A DNA stretch of 37,050 bases from an uncultured archaeon (GTDB lineage: Archaea > Micrarchaeota > Micrarchaeia > CABMEP01): NCBI GenBank assembly GCA_902385155.1, contig CABMEP010000042.1, forward strand, positions 1-37,050, in the 5' to 3' direction. Positions 21,145-31,800 of the stretch are shown here, one piece after another. Within the stretch, counting starts at the first letter, position 1, and every line of letters starts with the position of its first letter. The position numbers were made by a program, and so were the translations under genes. Below the pieces are notes generated by a model. That model saw only the letters and a list, made by a program, of their open reading frames with translations. It was not told the DNA's origin and did no database searches.

Positions 21145-22863
21145 TCACTTGCGCCAGCGTCTCTTCTTCGTTCCTAATCTAGAATGCATCCAGATGGCGA
21201 TAAGGGTAAGGGCGCCGATCCCCATGATGAGCATGACGGACGCCTGTTCCTCTCCGGGTCGTGGCGCGGCCTGCGCCGCGCTCTCATTCGCCTCTCCCCC
21301 GACGACCAATGTCCGTGTCGTGTTCTCCGACGCGATCGCAGCCACCCTGTTGAAGTAATCGTCCATGTCCGATGCCAGCAGCGCTATCCTCAGCGCGGAG
21401 CTCCTGTCCCCCTCGGCGATCGTCCTCGCGTGGTTGGCCATCGCCTGCGGCCAGATCCTGCTGTAGTTGGCCGACAGCTTCTCCTGCAGCAGCGCCTCGC
21501 TCTCGTTCGCCGTGAGGTTCTCCGTGTCGAGATAGGACTTGACGTACGCGGCATCCACCAGGGACGCGACATACATGCCGGACTGGAAAGACGTCTCGGC
21601 GGATTCGAGATGGAAATCGATATCGGAGTTCACCCCTACGTCGGGGGACATCTCCGTGAGGTTCGTCAGGACCTCGTCCGCGTAATCATGCAGCACCGAT
21701 TCATCGAATGCGGTCTCCTCGTCGGGATAGGTGTATTCGTTCAGGTCGTTCGCCGCCATGCACCACTGCTTGGCGTTGAGCGTGTCGTAGTACGCCTGGA
21801 ACATCGATGACACGAACCCGTTGCCTTCCGGCACCGAGGCCGGGAGCCTCGTCTCCGCCCAGGCGTATCTCGCCTGCGCTGGGCCGATCACCTCGAAATT
21901 CTGCAGAGTGACATTCTTCACCACGAAACCGTTCAGGCAATGTTCGGTCTCACCATAGGACTTCGCTACGTTCTCTTGAGTGAAATCGGCGAACTCCTCG
22001 TCTATCGCGAGGGTGAACGCGGTGTTTGCCGCGGTGTACATCTGCCCTGCGGACAGCGCGCTCTCGGAGTTGATGAGCCTGGATTCGAAGTTGGCGCGGA
22101 ACCCGAGGTCCGATCCGTCGAGATTCGATCTCGCCCTCTGCACCATCCCCTCGGTCATCGCGGAAAAGCGGGAGGAATACCAATGGGTCAGCGATGCGTT
22201 CTCGTACGTCTTCTCCCCTTCCGGACTGAGCACAAGATTCTCCTCCGGCATCGCGGGGGAGGTCGTGAGGGCGAACGCTTCGTCGATGTCCCTGACCTGC
22301 GCCACCGTCAGGTTGTACTCCTTCTTCACCAGCAGCAGGCCTATCTTGTCGCTGCTGAGCAGCTCCGGGGTGATGAACAGCGGGACGCCCGACTTCGCGA
22401 CAGCCTCGGCCTTCAGGGGTATCCCTCCGACCTGGCCGATCGTCCCGTCGCTCTCTATCGTTCCTGTTATCGAGAAGTCGTCCCTCAATCCCTCGCCCGT
22501 GAGCGCGGACAGCAGGAGCACCGTCATCGCCCCTCCCGCGCTGGGCCCGTCTACATGGTTGACCCCGCTCGAAGTCATGAACCTCATTATCACGTCGCAG
22601 TCGTTCCGTCCGACGGTCGCGAACGCTATGGCCGCGGCGGTGCGTTCCGAGCCCTGGGTGTCGTATCCGACCGCGGGGTATATCGATGTGAACGCCTCTC
22701 CGTTGCCCGGCCTCGTCTCCACCCCGATCTGCACCATCTCGCTCATGTTCTCGTTGATGACGGCCGGGACGTAGAGCGTCCGGTTGGAGTTGACGCATTG
22801 CGCCAGCGAGAGCTGCGACATGGCGATGATGACGAACATAAGGATGCAGACATCGGATTTCAT
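21145..22863 (-). CDS. Secreted, membrane-anchored Lon-like (S16) serine protease
   Basis: 572 aa from the ATG at 22863, which has AAGGA nine bases upstream; the ATG at 22872 is the alternative. An N-terminal signal peptide (MKSDVCILMFVIIAMSQLSL) precedes a Lon-type proteolytic domain. The Ser-Lys dyad is Ser108 in NHVDGPSAGGA and Lys151 in GGIPLKAEAVAKSGV, with the ITGTIESDGTIGQVGG strand between. A long helical region (about 200-535) with many sequons and a C-terminal membrane helix plus basic tail (KKRRWRK) complete it. There is no AAA+ ATPase domain, so proteolysis would be ATP-independent and outside the cell. It resembles archaeal COG1750 proteases (from memory). The substrate is unknown. 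Confidence 0.85.
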   Translation of the reverse strand: MKSDVCILMFVIIAMSQLSLAQCVNSNRTLYVPAVINENMSEMVQIGVETRPGNGEAFTSIYPAVGYDTQGSERTAAAIAFATVGRNDCDVIMRFMTSSGVNHVDGPSAGGAMTVLLLSALTGEGLRDDFSITGTIESDGTIGQVGGIPLKAEAVAKSGVPLFITPELLSSDKIGLLLVKKEYNLTVAQVRDIDEAFALTTSPAMPEENLVLSPEGEKTYENASLTHWYSSRFSAMTEGMVQRARSNLDGSDLGFRANFESRLINSESALSAGQMYTAANTAFTLAIDEEFADFTQENVAKSYGETEHCLNGFVVKNVTLQNFEVIGPAQARYAWAETRLPASVPEGNGFVSSMFQAYYDTLNAKQWCMAANDLNEYTYPDEETAFDESVLHDYADEVLTNLTEMSPDVGVNSDIDFHLESAETSFQSGMYVASLVDAAYVKSYLDTENLTANESEALLQEKLSANYSRIWPQAMANHARTIAEGDRSSALRIALLASDMDDYFNRVAAIASENTTRTLVVGGEANESAAQAAPRPGEEQASVMLIMGIGALTLIAIWMHSRLGTKKRRWRK

Positions 22864-22895
22864 CTCACTCATTCCTTGCGCTGGACACTCCTAAG

Positions 22896-22969
22896 TGCGG
22901 CCGCCGGGATTTGAACCCGGGTTACGAGCTTGGAAGGCTCGAGTCCTAACCAGGCTAGACTACAGCCGC
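22896..22969 (-). tRNA. tRNA-Gly (anticodon UCC)
   Basis: The acceptor GCGGCTG pairs with CGGCCGC (one G-U pair). The D arm has GTCT/GGAC and a GG-containing loop. The anticodon stem CGAGC/GCTCG encloses CTTCCAA, giving anticodon TCC. The T arm is CCGGG-TTCAAAT-CCCGG, with A as discriminator. CCA is not encoded and there is no intron. The gene ends 23-32 nt before the start of the protease gene on the same strand. Confidence 0.96.
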
Positions 22970-22998
22970 AGAAGACATCCCTTCTTCGAAGCTCCTTC

Positions 22999-23009
22999 TT
23001 TTAAATTTT
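22999..23009. promoter_or_regulatory. Shared bidirectional TATA element (tRNA-Gly / geranylgeranyl reductase)
   Basis: TTTTAAATTTT is nearly self-complementary. It lies about 25 nt before the plus-strand ATG at 23028 and about 34 nt before the 5' end of the minus-strand tRNA. It is the only AT-rich element in the gap, so both transcripts probably depend on it. Confidence 0.55.
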
Positions 23010-23027
23010 GCCGGCGCATCTCCTGCC

Positions 23028-24110
23028 ATGAGCGGGTTCTTCGATGTGACCATAGTGGGCGGCAGCGCCATCGGCGGAGCGTCAGCCGCGGAATGCGCGA
23101 GGCGCGGCCTGAGCACGGTGATCCTCGAGGAGGATCCGGTCGTCGGGAAGTTCAGGCGATGCACGTCGATCTGCTCCGAGTCCGGTCTCCGTTCCACCGG
23201 CATCCCGTTCTCCGAAGCGACCCTCAACTACATCAACGGCGCGGTCATCCATTCGCAGAACGAGGACCTCACCCTGAAGCTCAGGGAGAAGAAAGCGATC
23301 GTCTTCGACCGCCAGGTCTTCGACGAGAGAAGCGTCTCCCGCGCGGTATCCGCCGGCGCGGAGCTGAGGCTCGGCAGCCGCGTCACGTCGTTCAGGGCCA
23401 ATAACCTGTCGACGTCCGAGGGATCCATCGGCGCGAAGGTCATCGTCGGCGCCGACGGCGTGGCGTCATCGACAGCGGCAGCATACCAGTTCCCGGTCAT
23501 CAAGAGGTTCGTCTACTGCTACGAGGCCGAGATATCGAACGCCGACGTTGCGCACAAGGATCTCGTCGAGGTATTCTTCGACAACAGGATGCTTCCCGGC
23601 TTCTTCGGGTGGATCGTCCCCGTCGACGAGAAGACTGCCCGCGTAGGATTCGGGGTCGACGATCCGTCGAAGATGATGAGGGCGAAGAACGATTTCTTCA
23701 GCCGCAAGGAGGTGTCGCCATACAAATCCGGAGACACGGTGCGGGATTTCCATGCATCGATACCGGCGAGGCCGAGGGCGTCGACGCAGAAAGGCAACGT
23801 GATCCTCGTCGGGGACGCCGCGGGGCAGACCAAATCCACGACGGGCGGAGGGCTGGTGTTCGGATCGCTCTGCGCCAAGGAAGCCGGAGCGAGCATCGCG
23901 GGACATCTCTCCGACGGCAAGGAGCTCGATTACGAGAAGCGATGGCGCAGCAAGTACGGGCTGACCCTCTCGCTGCACAGGAATCTCCGACGTCTGGCTG
24001 ACAGGATGGACGACTCGCTCATCGACGCCGCGCTGTCGCTCAACAGGAACCCGCTGTCGCTCAGCCTGCTGTCGAGGTTCGGCGACATGGACTTCCTGTT
24101 CAGGTTCTGA
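23028..24110 (+). CDS. Geranylgeranyl reductase family flavoprotein
   Basis: 360 aa. The N-terminal FAD-binding motif reads DVTIVGGSAIGGASAAECARRG, with Gly-Ser-Ala in place of the usual GAGPAG. The second FAD motif GDAAGQTKSTTGGGL matches the family (GDAAG...TGGG). The substrate-side segment GFFGWIVPV corresponds to the YxWxFP region. Members saturate the geranylgeranyl chains of archaeal ether lipids using reduced flavin. A leaderless start is supported by the TATA 25 nt upstream. With the UbiA-family gene nearby, a membrane-lipid role is the best reading. Confidence 0.9.
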   Translation: MSGFFDVTIVGGSAIGGASAAECARRGLSTVILEEDPVVGKFRRCTSICSESGLRSTGIPFSEATLNYINGAVIHSQNEDLTLKLREKKAIVFDRQVFDERSVSRAVSAGAELRLGSRVTSFRANNLSTSEGSIGAKVIVGADGVASSTAAAYQFPVIKRFVYCYEAEISNADVAHKDLVEVFFDNRMLPGFFGWIVPVDEKTARVGFGVDDPSKMMRAKNDFFSRKEVSPYKSGDTVRDFHASIPARPRASTQKGNVILVGDAAGQTKSTTGGGLVFGSLCAKEAGASIAGHLSDGKELDYEKRWRSKYGLTLSLHRNLRRLADRMDDSLIDAALSLNRNPLSLSLLSRFGDMDFLFRF

Positions 24111-24148
24111 ATCCTGGACGGATCATCGGTCTCTCGTCGCGTTCAGGA

Positions 24149-25699
24149 TCAGTCTCTTCTCTTTTTCCGACGTAGAATCAACGATCGTCCTGTCATCGCT
24201 TTCGGCTTGCGGATGCCCAGCAGTTCCAGCACCGTCGGAGCGATGTCCGTGAGGTCTCCCTTCCTTAGTTTTGCATTCCTGAATCCCGGATCCTCCGTCA
24301 CGAGGATGAACGGCACGTCGTTCGCGGTGTGCGCTGTGAGCGTCTCGTTCTTCTTGCCGAGTTTCAGTTCCGCGTTTCCGTGATCGGCGGTGATGATCGC
24401 CGCCCCTCCGGCGCCGATGGCTGCTGTCGCGATCTCGCCTATGCATTGGTCTACGACTTTCACCGCCTTTACCGTCGCAGGCAGAACGCCGGTGTGGCCG
24501 ACCATGTCGCAGTTGACGAGATTGCAGACGATGACGCCGTACTTGCCCTTCCCGATCTCGGATACGAGCCTGTCGCTGATCTCATGCGCCCTCATCTCTG
24601 GCTTCAGGTCATACGTCGGCACCTTCAGGCTCGGGATCAGTATCCGGTCCTCTCCCTTGTTCGGGGCCTCCACCTGTCCGTTGAAGAAGAACGTGACGTG
24701 CGCGTATTTCTCCGTCTCCGATATCCTCAGCTGCCTGATGCCCTTCCGCGATACGATCTCTCCGAGGAGATCGCGCATGAACGTCGGCTTGAATGCGACA
24801 TGGGCCGGCATCCCCTTGTAGTATTCGCTCATTGCGACGTAGTATATCTCCTTCATCCGTTTCCGTTCGAATCCCTTGAACCTCTTCTCGACGAACGCCT
24901 TGGTGATCTGCCTCGCCCTGTCGAGGCGGTAGTTGAAGAATATGACCGAGTCGCCGTCCTTTATCCCGTCGAAATCCCCGATCGCGGTCGGCCGTATGAA
25001 CTCGTCCGTTTCGCCCAGCCTGTACGCCTGCGATATCGCATCGCGCGCGGTCGGCGCCCTGCGCTCCGGATTTCCGGCGAGCTCGGAGTACGCCAATCGC
25101 GTCCGTTCCCATCTGTTGTCCCTGTCCATCGCGTAATAGCGTCCGATCACCGTCGAGATCCTTCCCACTCCCGTCCTGCGGATCACGCTTTCGAGCTTAG
25201 CAAGGAATCTGAGCGCGCTCTTCGGGGGGGTGTCCCTGCCGTCGGAGATGAAGTGGATGTCCACGTCCCTGAAACGCTCCTTCGCGCACAGTTCGAGCAG
25301 CGCGAACAGGTGGTCCTGGTGTGCGTGCACCCATTGGTCCTGGACAAGCCCCATCAGGTGCAGCCTCGATTTCCTCTTCCTGCAGTGGTCTATCGCGCCG
25401 ACGAATGTCCTGTTCCTGAAGAAGGAGCCGTCCTTGATCGCCTTGTTTATCCTGACGAGAGGGACGTTCGGGATCCTGCCGGACCCGATGTTCAGGTGGC
25501 CTATCTCGCTGTTCCCCTGGATTCCCTTCGGCAATCCGACGAACTCCCCGTGGGCCTTGAGCGTCGCATGCGGATACTCCTTCCACAGCGAGAGGAAATT
25601 CCTCGGCCTCGCCATGGCTATCGCGTTGCCTTTCCTCTCCTTGCGGATCCCCCAGCCGTCCATCACGATCAGGACGACAGGCCGTATCGCATCCTTCAT
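24149..25699 (-). CDS. gpmI: 2,3-bisphosphoglycerate-independent phosphoglycerate mutase
   Basis: 516 aa from the ATG at 25699 (MKDAIRPVVLIVMDGWG); a Met six codons earlier is possible. The enzyme interconverts 3- and 2-phosphoglycerate using two Mn ions and a phosphoserine. Asp14 and the nucleophile Ser64 (QGNSEIGH), ISDGRDTPP, RYYAMDRDNRW, FNYRLDRARQI, EKYAHVTFFFNG, NCDMVGHTG, TADHGN and TAHT are all present, so it is the long bacterial-type GpmI and not the shorter archaeal ApgM. One normally invariant stretch is altered: SDGGVHSH reads QDQWVHAH (residues 120-127). A TATA-like element at 25809-25801 suggests a leader of about 80 nt. Confidence 0.94.
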   Translation of the reverse strand: MKDAIRPVVLIVMDGWGIRKERKGNAIAMARPRNFLSLWKEYPHATLKAHGEFVGLPKGIQGNSEIGHLNIGSGRIPNVPLVRINKAIKDGSFFRNRTFVGAIDHCRKRKSRLHLMGLVQDQWVHAHQDHLFALLELCAKERFRDVDIHFISDGRDTPPKSALRFLAKLESVIRRTGVGRISTVIGRYYAMDRDNRWERTRLAYSELAGNPERRAPTARDAISQAYRLGETDEFIRPTAIGDFDGIKDGDSVIFFNYRLDRARQITKAFVEKRFKGFERKRMKEIYYVAMSEYYKGMPAHVAFKPTFMRDLLGEIVSRKGIRQLRISETEKYAHVTFFFNGQVEAPNKGEDRILIPSLKVPTYDLKPEMRAHEISDRLVSEIGKGKYGVIVCNLVNCDMVGHTGVLPATVKAVKVVDQCIGEIATAAIGAGGAAIITADHGNAELKLGKKNETLTAHTANDVPFILVTEDPGFRNAKLRKGDLTDIAPTVLELLGIRKPKAMTGRSLILRRKKRRD

Positions 25700-25800
25700 A
25701 ATATCATCATTCCGCATTCCCGGATCAAGCGTCCGTTGTCCGATTCAGCCTTCCAACCGGCCGGTGTCTTGCGCTCCACGGGTGATAACTAATCTACATA

Positions 25801-25809
25801 TCTATATTG
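25801..25809 (-). promoter_or_regulatory. Possible TATA element of gpmI
   Basis: CAATATAGA on the minus strand is the only AT-rich element upstream of gpmI. It implies a transcript start near 25780 and an unusually long leader. Confidence 0.3.
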
Positions 25810-25856
25810 CGCGCCCGCTTCCTTATCGGAACCTTGGCCATACTAGAAATAGATAA

Positions 25857-25865
25857 TATTTAAAA
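25857..25865 (+). promoter_or_regulatory. TATA box of the giant surface-protein gene
   Basis: TATTTAAAA is centred 24 to 27 nt before the two adjacent ATGs at 25885 and 25888, with no Shine-Dalgarno sequence, predicting a leaderless mRNA. Confidence 0.65.
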
Positions 25866-25884
25866 GCACGTTTGAGTTATCATA

Positions 25885-28800
25885 ATGATGTCCTTAGCGC
25901 CAGGTCAGATACGAGGGCCGCAGCGGCCCCAATGCCAGACTGTTCCATACGTTATTTCATTGGCGCTATCGTTTCTATTCCTTTTCGGGACAGTCTCCGC
26001 TTTAACGTGGACATCTGAAAATTTAGGCAATACCGGAGGATTCACGTATGGGACATCTATAGCCACAGATAGTAGCGGCGTTCCCCATATCGCTTACTGC
26101 GCCGGCAACGGTCTTCACTATGCCAATAAGTCCGGTGGTTCCTGGTCCGACGCTCTAATCGATTCATATTGCCGTGGCACCGAGATCGCGGTCAATTCTA
26201 CGGGCGACGTCAGTATCATATATGGGAATTCCACCGCAGTGAAATACGCGTACAAGCCGAGCGGCGGATCCTGGACCAAGGAAGTGATTGAGAATTCGGA
26301 CGATATCACATACAACACCGATGCAGGTAACTCGATCCAGCTTGATTCCAACGGCGTGCCGCACGTATGTTACTCGAACTCGAGTTGGTCCGTGAAATAT
26401 GCAAATCGTACAGGCGGATCCTGGTCATCGGAAGTGATAGAATCATCGGCCAATCGTCTTGTGAAATGTCATATCGCATTGGACAACTCCAATGTGCCTC
26501 ATGTCGTGTACGGGGATTTCTCCACAGGGCAGCTGAAATACGCCAACAAGTCCGGCGGCTCCTGGTCGTACATGGTCCTCAACTCAAGTTCAGGCGCGCA
26601 AAACAGGCCGACCATAGCGATAGGCGGCGACAATGTCCCGCGTGTCGGATTTTACATCAATAACGACGGAATCAAGTATGCGGCACGGAGCGGGGGCACC
26701 TGGTCGTTCGCCTCGGTTTATAGCGCCGGATCCGGTCTGAGCGACGCGTCCATCGCGGTTGATTCCTACGGCATACCTCACATGAGCTTCAAGTACTACA
26801 ATGGGACCAACCAGTATCTCTGGTATGGGAACGGAACTCCGAATTCCTGGGGGCCGCAATGGACTGCCCAGCTAGTGGACCCATTGGCCGGCGCAGGATC
26901 CACTGATTCGATCGCAATCGATTCGTCCAATTATGTCCATATCATCCACGCGTATTACAATTCAACCTCCGGCACGAATTTCATAATTTACGATAAGTCC
27001 ACCACACCTGCCGTAGCTCCGTCGCCGATGTGCACCGATATCACTACTCCGAACACCGTCTATAACATGACGGGAAACATAACTGTGGCAGACATCCCAT
27101 GCTGTTCCGCCAAGAATTGCTTCAACATCATGGCGAACAACGTCACATTAGATTGCAAAGGCTACACGATAACCTACGCCCAAAACTCCAACAACCTACG
27201 CGCGATCGGTTCCGGGTATAACTACACCACGATAAAGAACTGCAACCTCGTCCAGAACACTGCCAACGGCGGCGGCAACTATGCCATCATATTGTCTGGA
27301 TCCAACAGCAACCTGATCAAGGACACTAACGTTTCGGTTGCGTCCTCCTCAACGTACGGAGTGCAGCTTTCGTCAGTATCTAACACTACATTCTCAAACT
27401 TAATTGTTAACACTACAGGCGGGGGAAATTATCCGTACGGATCGAGCGCATTCTATCTTTCCGGCTGTTCCAATGTAACGATAACAAACAGCAGCATGAA
27501 CGCATCAGGGGGCAACAGCAACGCAATCTATCTAATATCGTCATCCAACAATGTCAACATTACGAAATGCAATATGAACGCAGGTTCATTCGGAATTTAT
27601 TTCGAGGCAAGCTCAGATAATGTGTTCATCAATGCAAGCAACATAACCGCTTCCAATGGGTTGTACATCACCGCGAGCAAGAACAGCACGGTGATGAACA
27701 GCAACATCTCGACTTCCGGGGGAGGCTATGGCGGCATCTACCTCTCTCCAACCTCATCCAGCAACACGGACAACCACACGTTCATGAACAATACGATCTC
27801 GGTGACAGGTAACGGCCGCGCGATTCAAGTTGCGTCTTATTCGTATGGCGTCAACAACATGACCATCGCATATAACAACATATCGATAACGAACGGCTCC
27901 TCCAGCAGCTACTCCGCTCTCTATTTCTACTACTCCAACTCCACCAATATCTCCGGGAACCGCATATTCGCCATAGGGAACGGATCCGGCATAAAGCTCG
28001 ACACCTATTCCACCAACAACTTGATATACAACAACTACATCTACGGCGATCCGCCTGCGACAATCACCGATACTTCTTTGAACCGCTGGAACACCACGTT
28101 CACCTGCGGCGCGGGCATCCGGAACATCGTCGGGGGCAACTGCACTGGCGGGAATTACTATGCGAATCCGACGGGTACTGGGTTCTCTGAGGCGTGCACC
28201 GTTAACATGACGACCGGCCTATGCACGAGCACGTACCCAATCGCCACGAACAACATCGACTACGCACCCGTGACGATCATACCGCCGACCTGCGGGGTGT
28301 TCGACGCCTCCGGCACCTACACCATGAGGAGCGACCTCGCGAGCAACGGGACATGCATCAACATCACTGCGAGCGACGTCGTCTTCGATTGCAACGGCTA
28401 CACGATCAATTACTCGCAGAACGGCACAGGATACGGGATATACGCCAACGGCGTCAACGGCACCGTCATAAAGAACTGCAACATACAGCAGACTAATTCC
28501 AGCAACCCCGATTCCCCTGCGATCTACCTGTCTGGAACCAACGGCGGCGCGATCCAGAACATCAATGCGCTGGCGACAGGTTCGGGCAGCTATGGTTTGT
28601 ACCTGTCCAATACCAACAACAGCAACGTCACGGGCGGATTCTTCGTAAGCTCGAATTCCTTCGGCCTATACATCGATTCGTCCAGCTCAGGCAACCGCAT
28701 ATTCAACAACATCATAACTGGCATCATCGATCCGGTCTCTCTCAACTCGGCCGGGACGAACTACTGGAACAGCGTGCCCACGGCCGGAATCAATATACTC

Positions 28801-31800
28801 AGCGGCCCGTGGATCGCGGGCAACTACTACGCCAATTCAACCAACGGCGGTTTCTCGCAGAACCCGGCGAACTGCACGGATGCCAACGGCGACGGAATCT
28901 GCGATAGCAACTATGTCCTCGATTCCAACAACATCGACTACCTGCCGCTGACCGCATCCGCCTCTCCCGTCCAGCTCACGGGCTGCGGCAACCTCGCTTC
29001 CCCTGGCGTATATGTTCTTTCCAAGGACATCAGCAACGCAGGCACGTGCTTGAATGTCCTGGCGGACAACGTTACGATATACTGCCAGGGACACACGATC
29101 AAATACTCGCAGTCGGCGACAGGATACGGTGTCAATTCGACCAATTACAACAATACGGCGGTCAAGTACTGCACCATCCTCCAGAATTCGACGAGTGGAA
29201 GCGCATATGCGGTATACTTCTCGGGGGTCAATGACGGCGTCATCCTAGGCAACACGATGACCACGTTCGGCGCAAGCAGCTACGGCGTGTACCTGCCTTC
29301 GAATTCGAACAACAACATGCTTTCGGATAACATCATCACGACAGGCACGAACAATTTCGGGTATGGGATCTATCTCGCTTCCAGTTCCAACAACAATACG
29401 ATCGCCAGGAACAGGATAACCACAAACGGTTATGCCAGCTATGGGCTGTACATCTCGTCATGCAGTGCCATCAATACATCAAACAACAACATTTCCGTCA
29501 GCCAGTTCGGAACAGCCGCCATCAACACAGCGTCAACATCATACAGCACCCTGGCGAACAACAACGCGACCGCAGGCGACGGGTACGGCATTGCGGTAGG
29601 GGGAGACGACAACAATATAGTCAACAATTCGGCGGTGATCAGCAGTTCTGTCGGGGGCACCGCGGGAATCGGCGTGAGCGGGAACAGGAATAGCATAATG
29701 AACAACAGGGCGACCGCAAGCGGCACCACAATCTACGGTTTCTCCATCTCATCCGGAACGAACAATACCGTAACGGGCAATACGTTCTCCAGCGCGAGCT
29801 CATTCGGCGCCTATGTGGCCGGAACAGGCAATCTGATATACAACAACCGCATTAACGGCAGCACCCCGGTCTATGTTCCCTCGGGCTCTCAAAACAATTG
29901 GAATTCCACCACGTCTGCCGGAGCCAATATTGTAAATGGACCATACATCGGGGGCAATTACTATGCAAACACAGCAGGCACAGGGTACTCCCAGGGCTCG
30001 TCCTGCACCGATACCAATGGCGACGGCATCTGCGACGCCAGCTACACCATAAACGGGTCGAACAACGTCGATTCATTCCCGCTCAAGATGCCGACGGCGC
30101 TGTCCGGCTGCACCAACATCTCCTACGTAGGCGCCTACTATCTCAATCAGAGCGTCAGCAACTCCAGCACATGCTTCACGATCAAGTCGAACAACGTCAG
30201 CCTGGAATGCGCAGGCAAGACCATCAACTACTCGGCATCCGAGTTCGGCTACGGGATCAACTCCACCGGCTACAACAAGACGCTCGTCGGGGACTGCAAC
30301 ATAGTCCAGTCCAATGCGGGAGTCTCCAGCGCTCATGCGGTGTATCTCGCCAACGCCAACAACAGCGCCATCCAGAACAGCAACGTCTCGGTCAACAGCA
30401 CCAACGCGAATGCGATCTACCTGTCGAATTCCAACAGCAGCAACATCACCGGCAACATGCTCGCCAGCGCGAATTCCTATGGCGCGTATCTCGTCTCCGG
30501 CTCCGGCAACCGAATATTCAACAACCTGTTATACGGGAACAACAGCCCGGTCGGCCTGAGCTCCGCGGGCGCGAACGCATGGAACACGACGATGGCGCTC
30601 GGACCCAACGTCATCGGCGCGCCATACATCGGAGGGAATTTCTATTCCAATTCGAGCGGCACCGGCTTCTCGCAGGCCTGCACCGCGAACGCCTCCAGCG
30701 GGTTCTGCACCGCATCCTACGACCTGGGCGACGGGGTGAACGTCGATTCCCTGCCGTTGACGACGCTGGCCCCCAATTCGCTGGCCTCCTGCACGAACCT
30801 GAACCAATCCAATACAGGATACATCCTGATGAGGGACATCAGTTACGGGGCAGGCACATGCTTCACCGTCACGGCCGACAACATCACGCTGGACTGCATC
30901 GGCCATGCCGTGACGGGCGTCAGCGGCTACGGGGTGAACCTCAACGGCAGGTCGAACATCACGGTATCCAACTGCGCGTTCGCCGGATTCTCCACAGGGA
31001 TATACATGCCGTCCGGTTCGGGCTACAACATAGCCGCGAACAACATCAGCTCCAGCGTCAACGGCATCTACGTCAACGCCAGCGCCAACACGATAGCCGG
31101 CAACAGGCTGGCCTCGAACACGAACGGCATCCTCGTGAACTCGGGCTACAACAACACGATCACTAACAACACGTTCGTCTCGAACACGAACGGCATCTAC
31201 CTCAATGTCACTGCCACGAACACCACTATCGCGAACAACACCGCCAGTTGGAGTACTGCAAGCGGAATCTACCTCCTCTCAAGCTATAACACTATATACA
31301 ACAATACACTCTATAGGAACCTGCTGAATGGAGCGTACTTCTCTGCTTCTTCGAACAACACCATAACAAGCAACAACGTCAGCTGGAATGGCGGCACTTG
31401 TTTCGAGGGCTGCGGCAGCAACAACCCCTACGGCGGTTACGGTGTCTACTTCGATTCAGGTTCCAATAACCTCATCGCCAACAACACTGTCAGCTGGAAC
31501 GGCGGAGGCAACACCAGCGTCTACGCGCAGCCATTCGGTTACGGCCTTTATCTCTTTAACAGCTCCAACAACAATACAATCTTCAACAACAATGTCACCT
31601 ACAACGGCGGCAACACCACCGCCAATTACGCTTCTTGCACCGGCTACGGCATCTACATCAACAACGGTACCAACAACAACGTCTCCAATAACAACGCCAC
31701 TTCGAACCTCAATTGCACAGGCACAAGCAGCAATATGTACGGCCAGGGAATCTATCTCGGCGCCGCCTTCAACACCACTATCGCCAACAACTACATCGGC

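Noticed and set aside
29898-31166. 422-aa plus-strand ORF rich in His, Gln and Arg
   Set aside because: Another frame of the same repeats. The composition comes from shifted AAC, AGC and CAG triplets, and the real frame reads through without stops.
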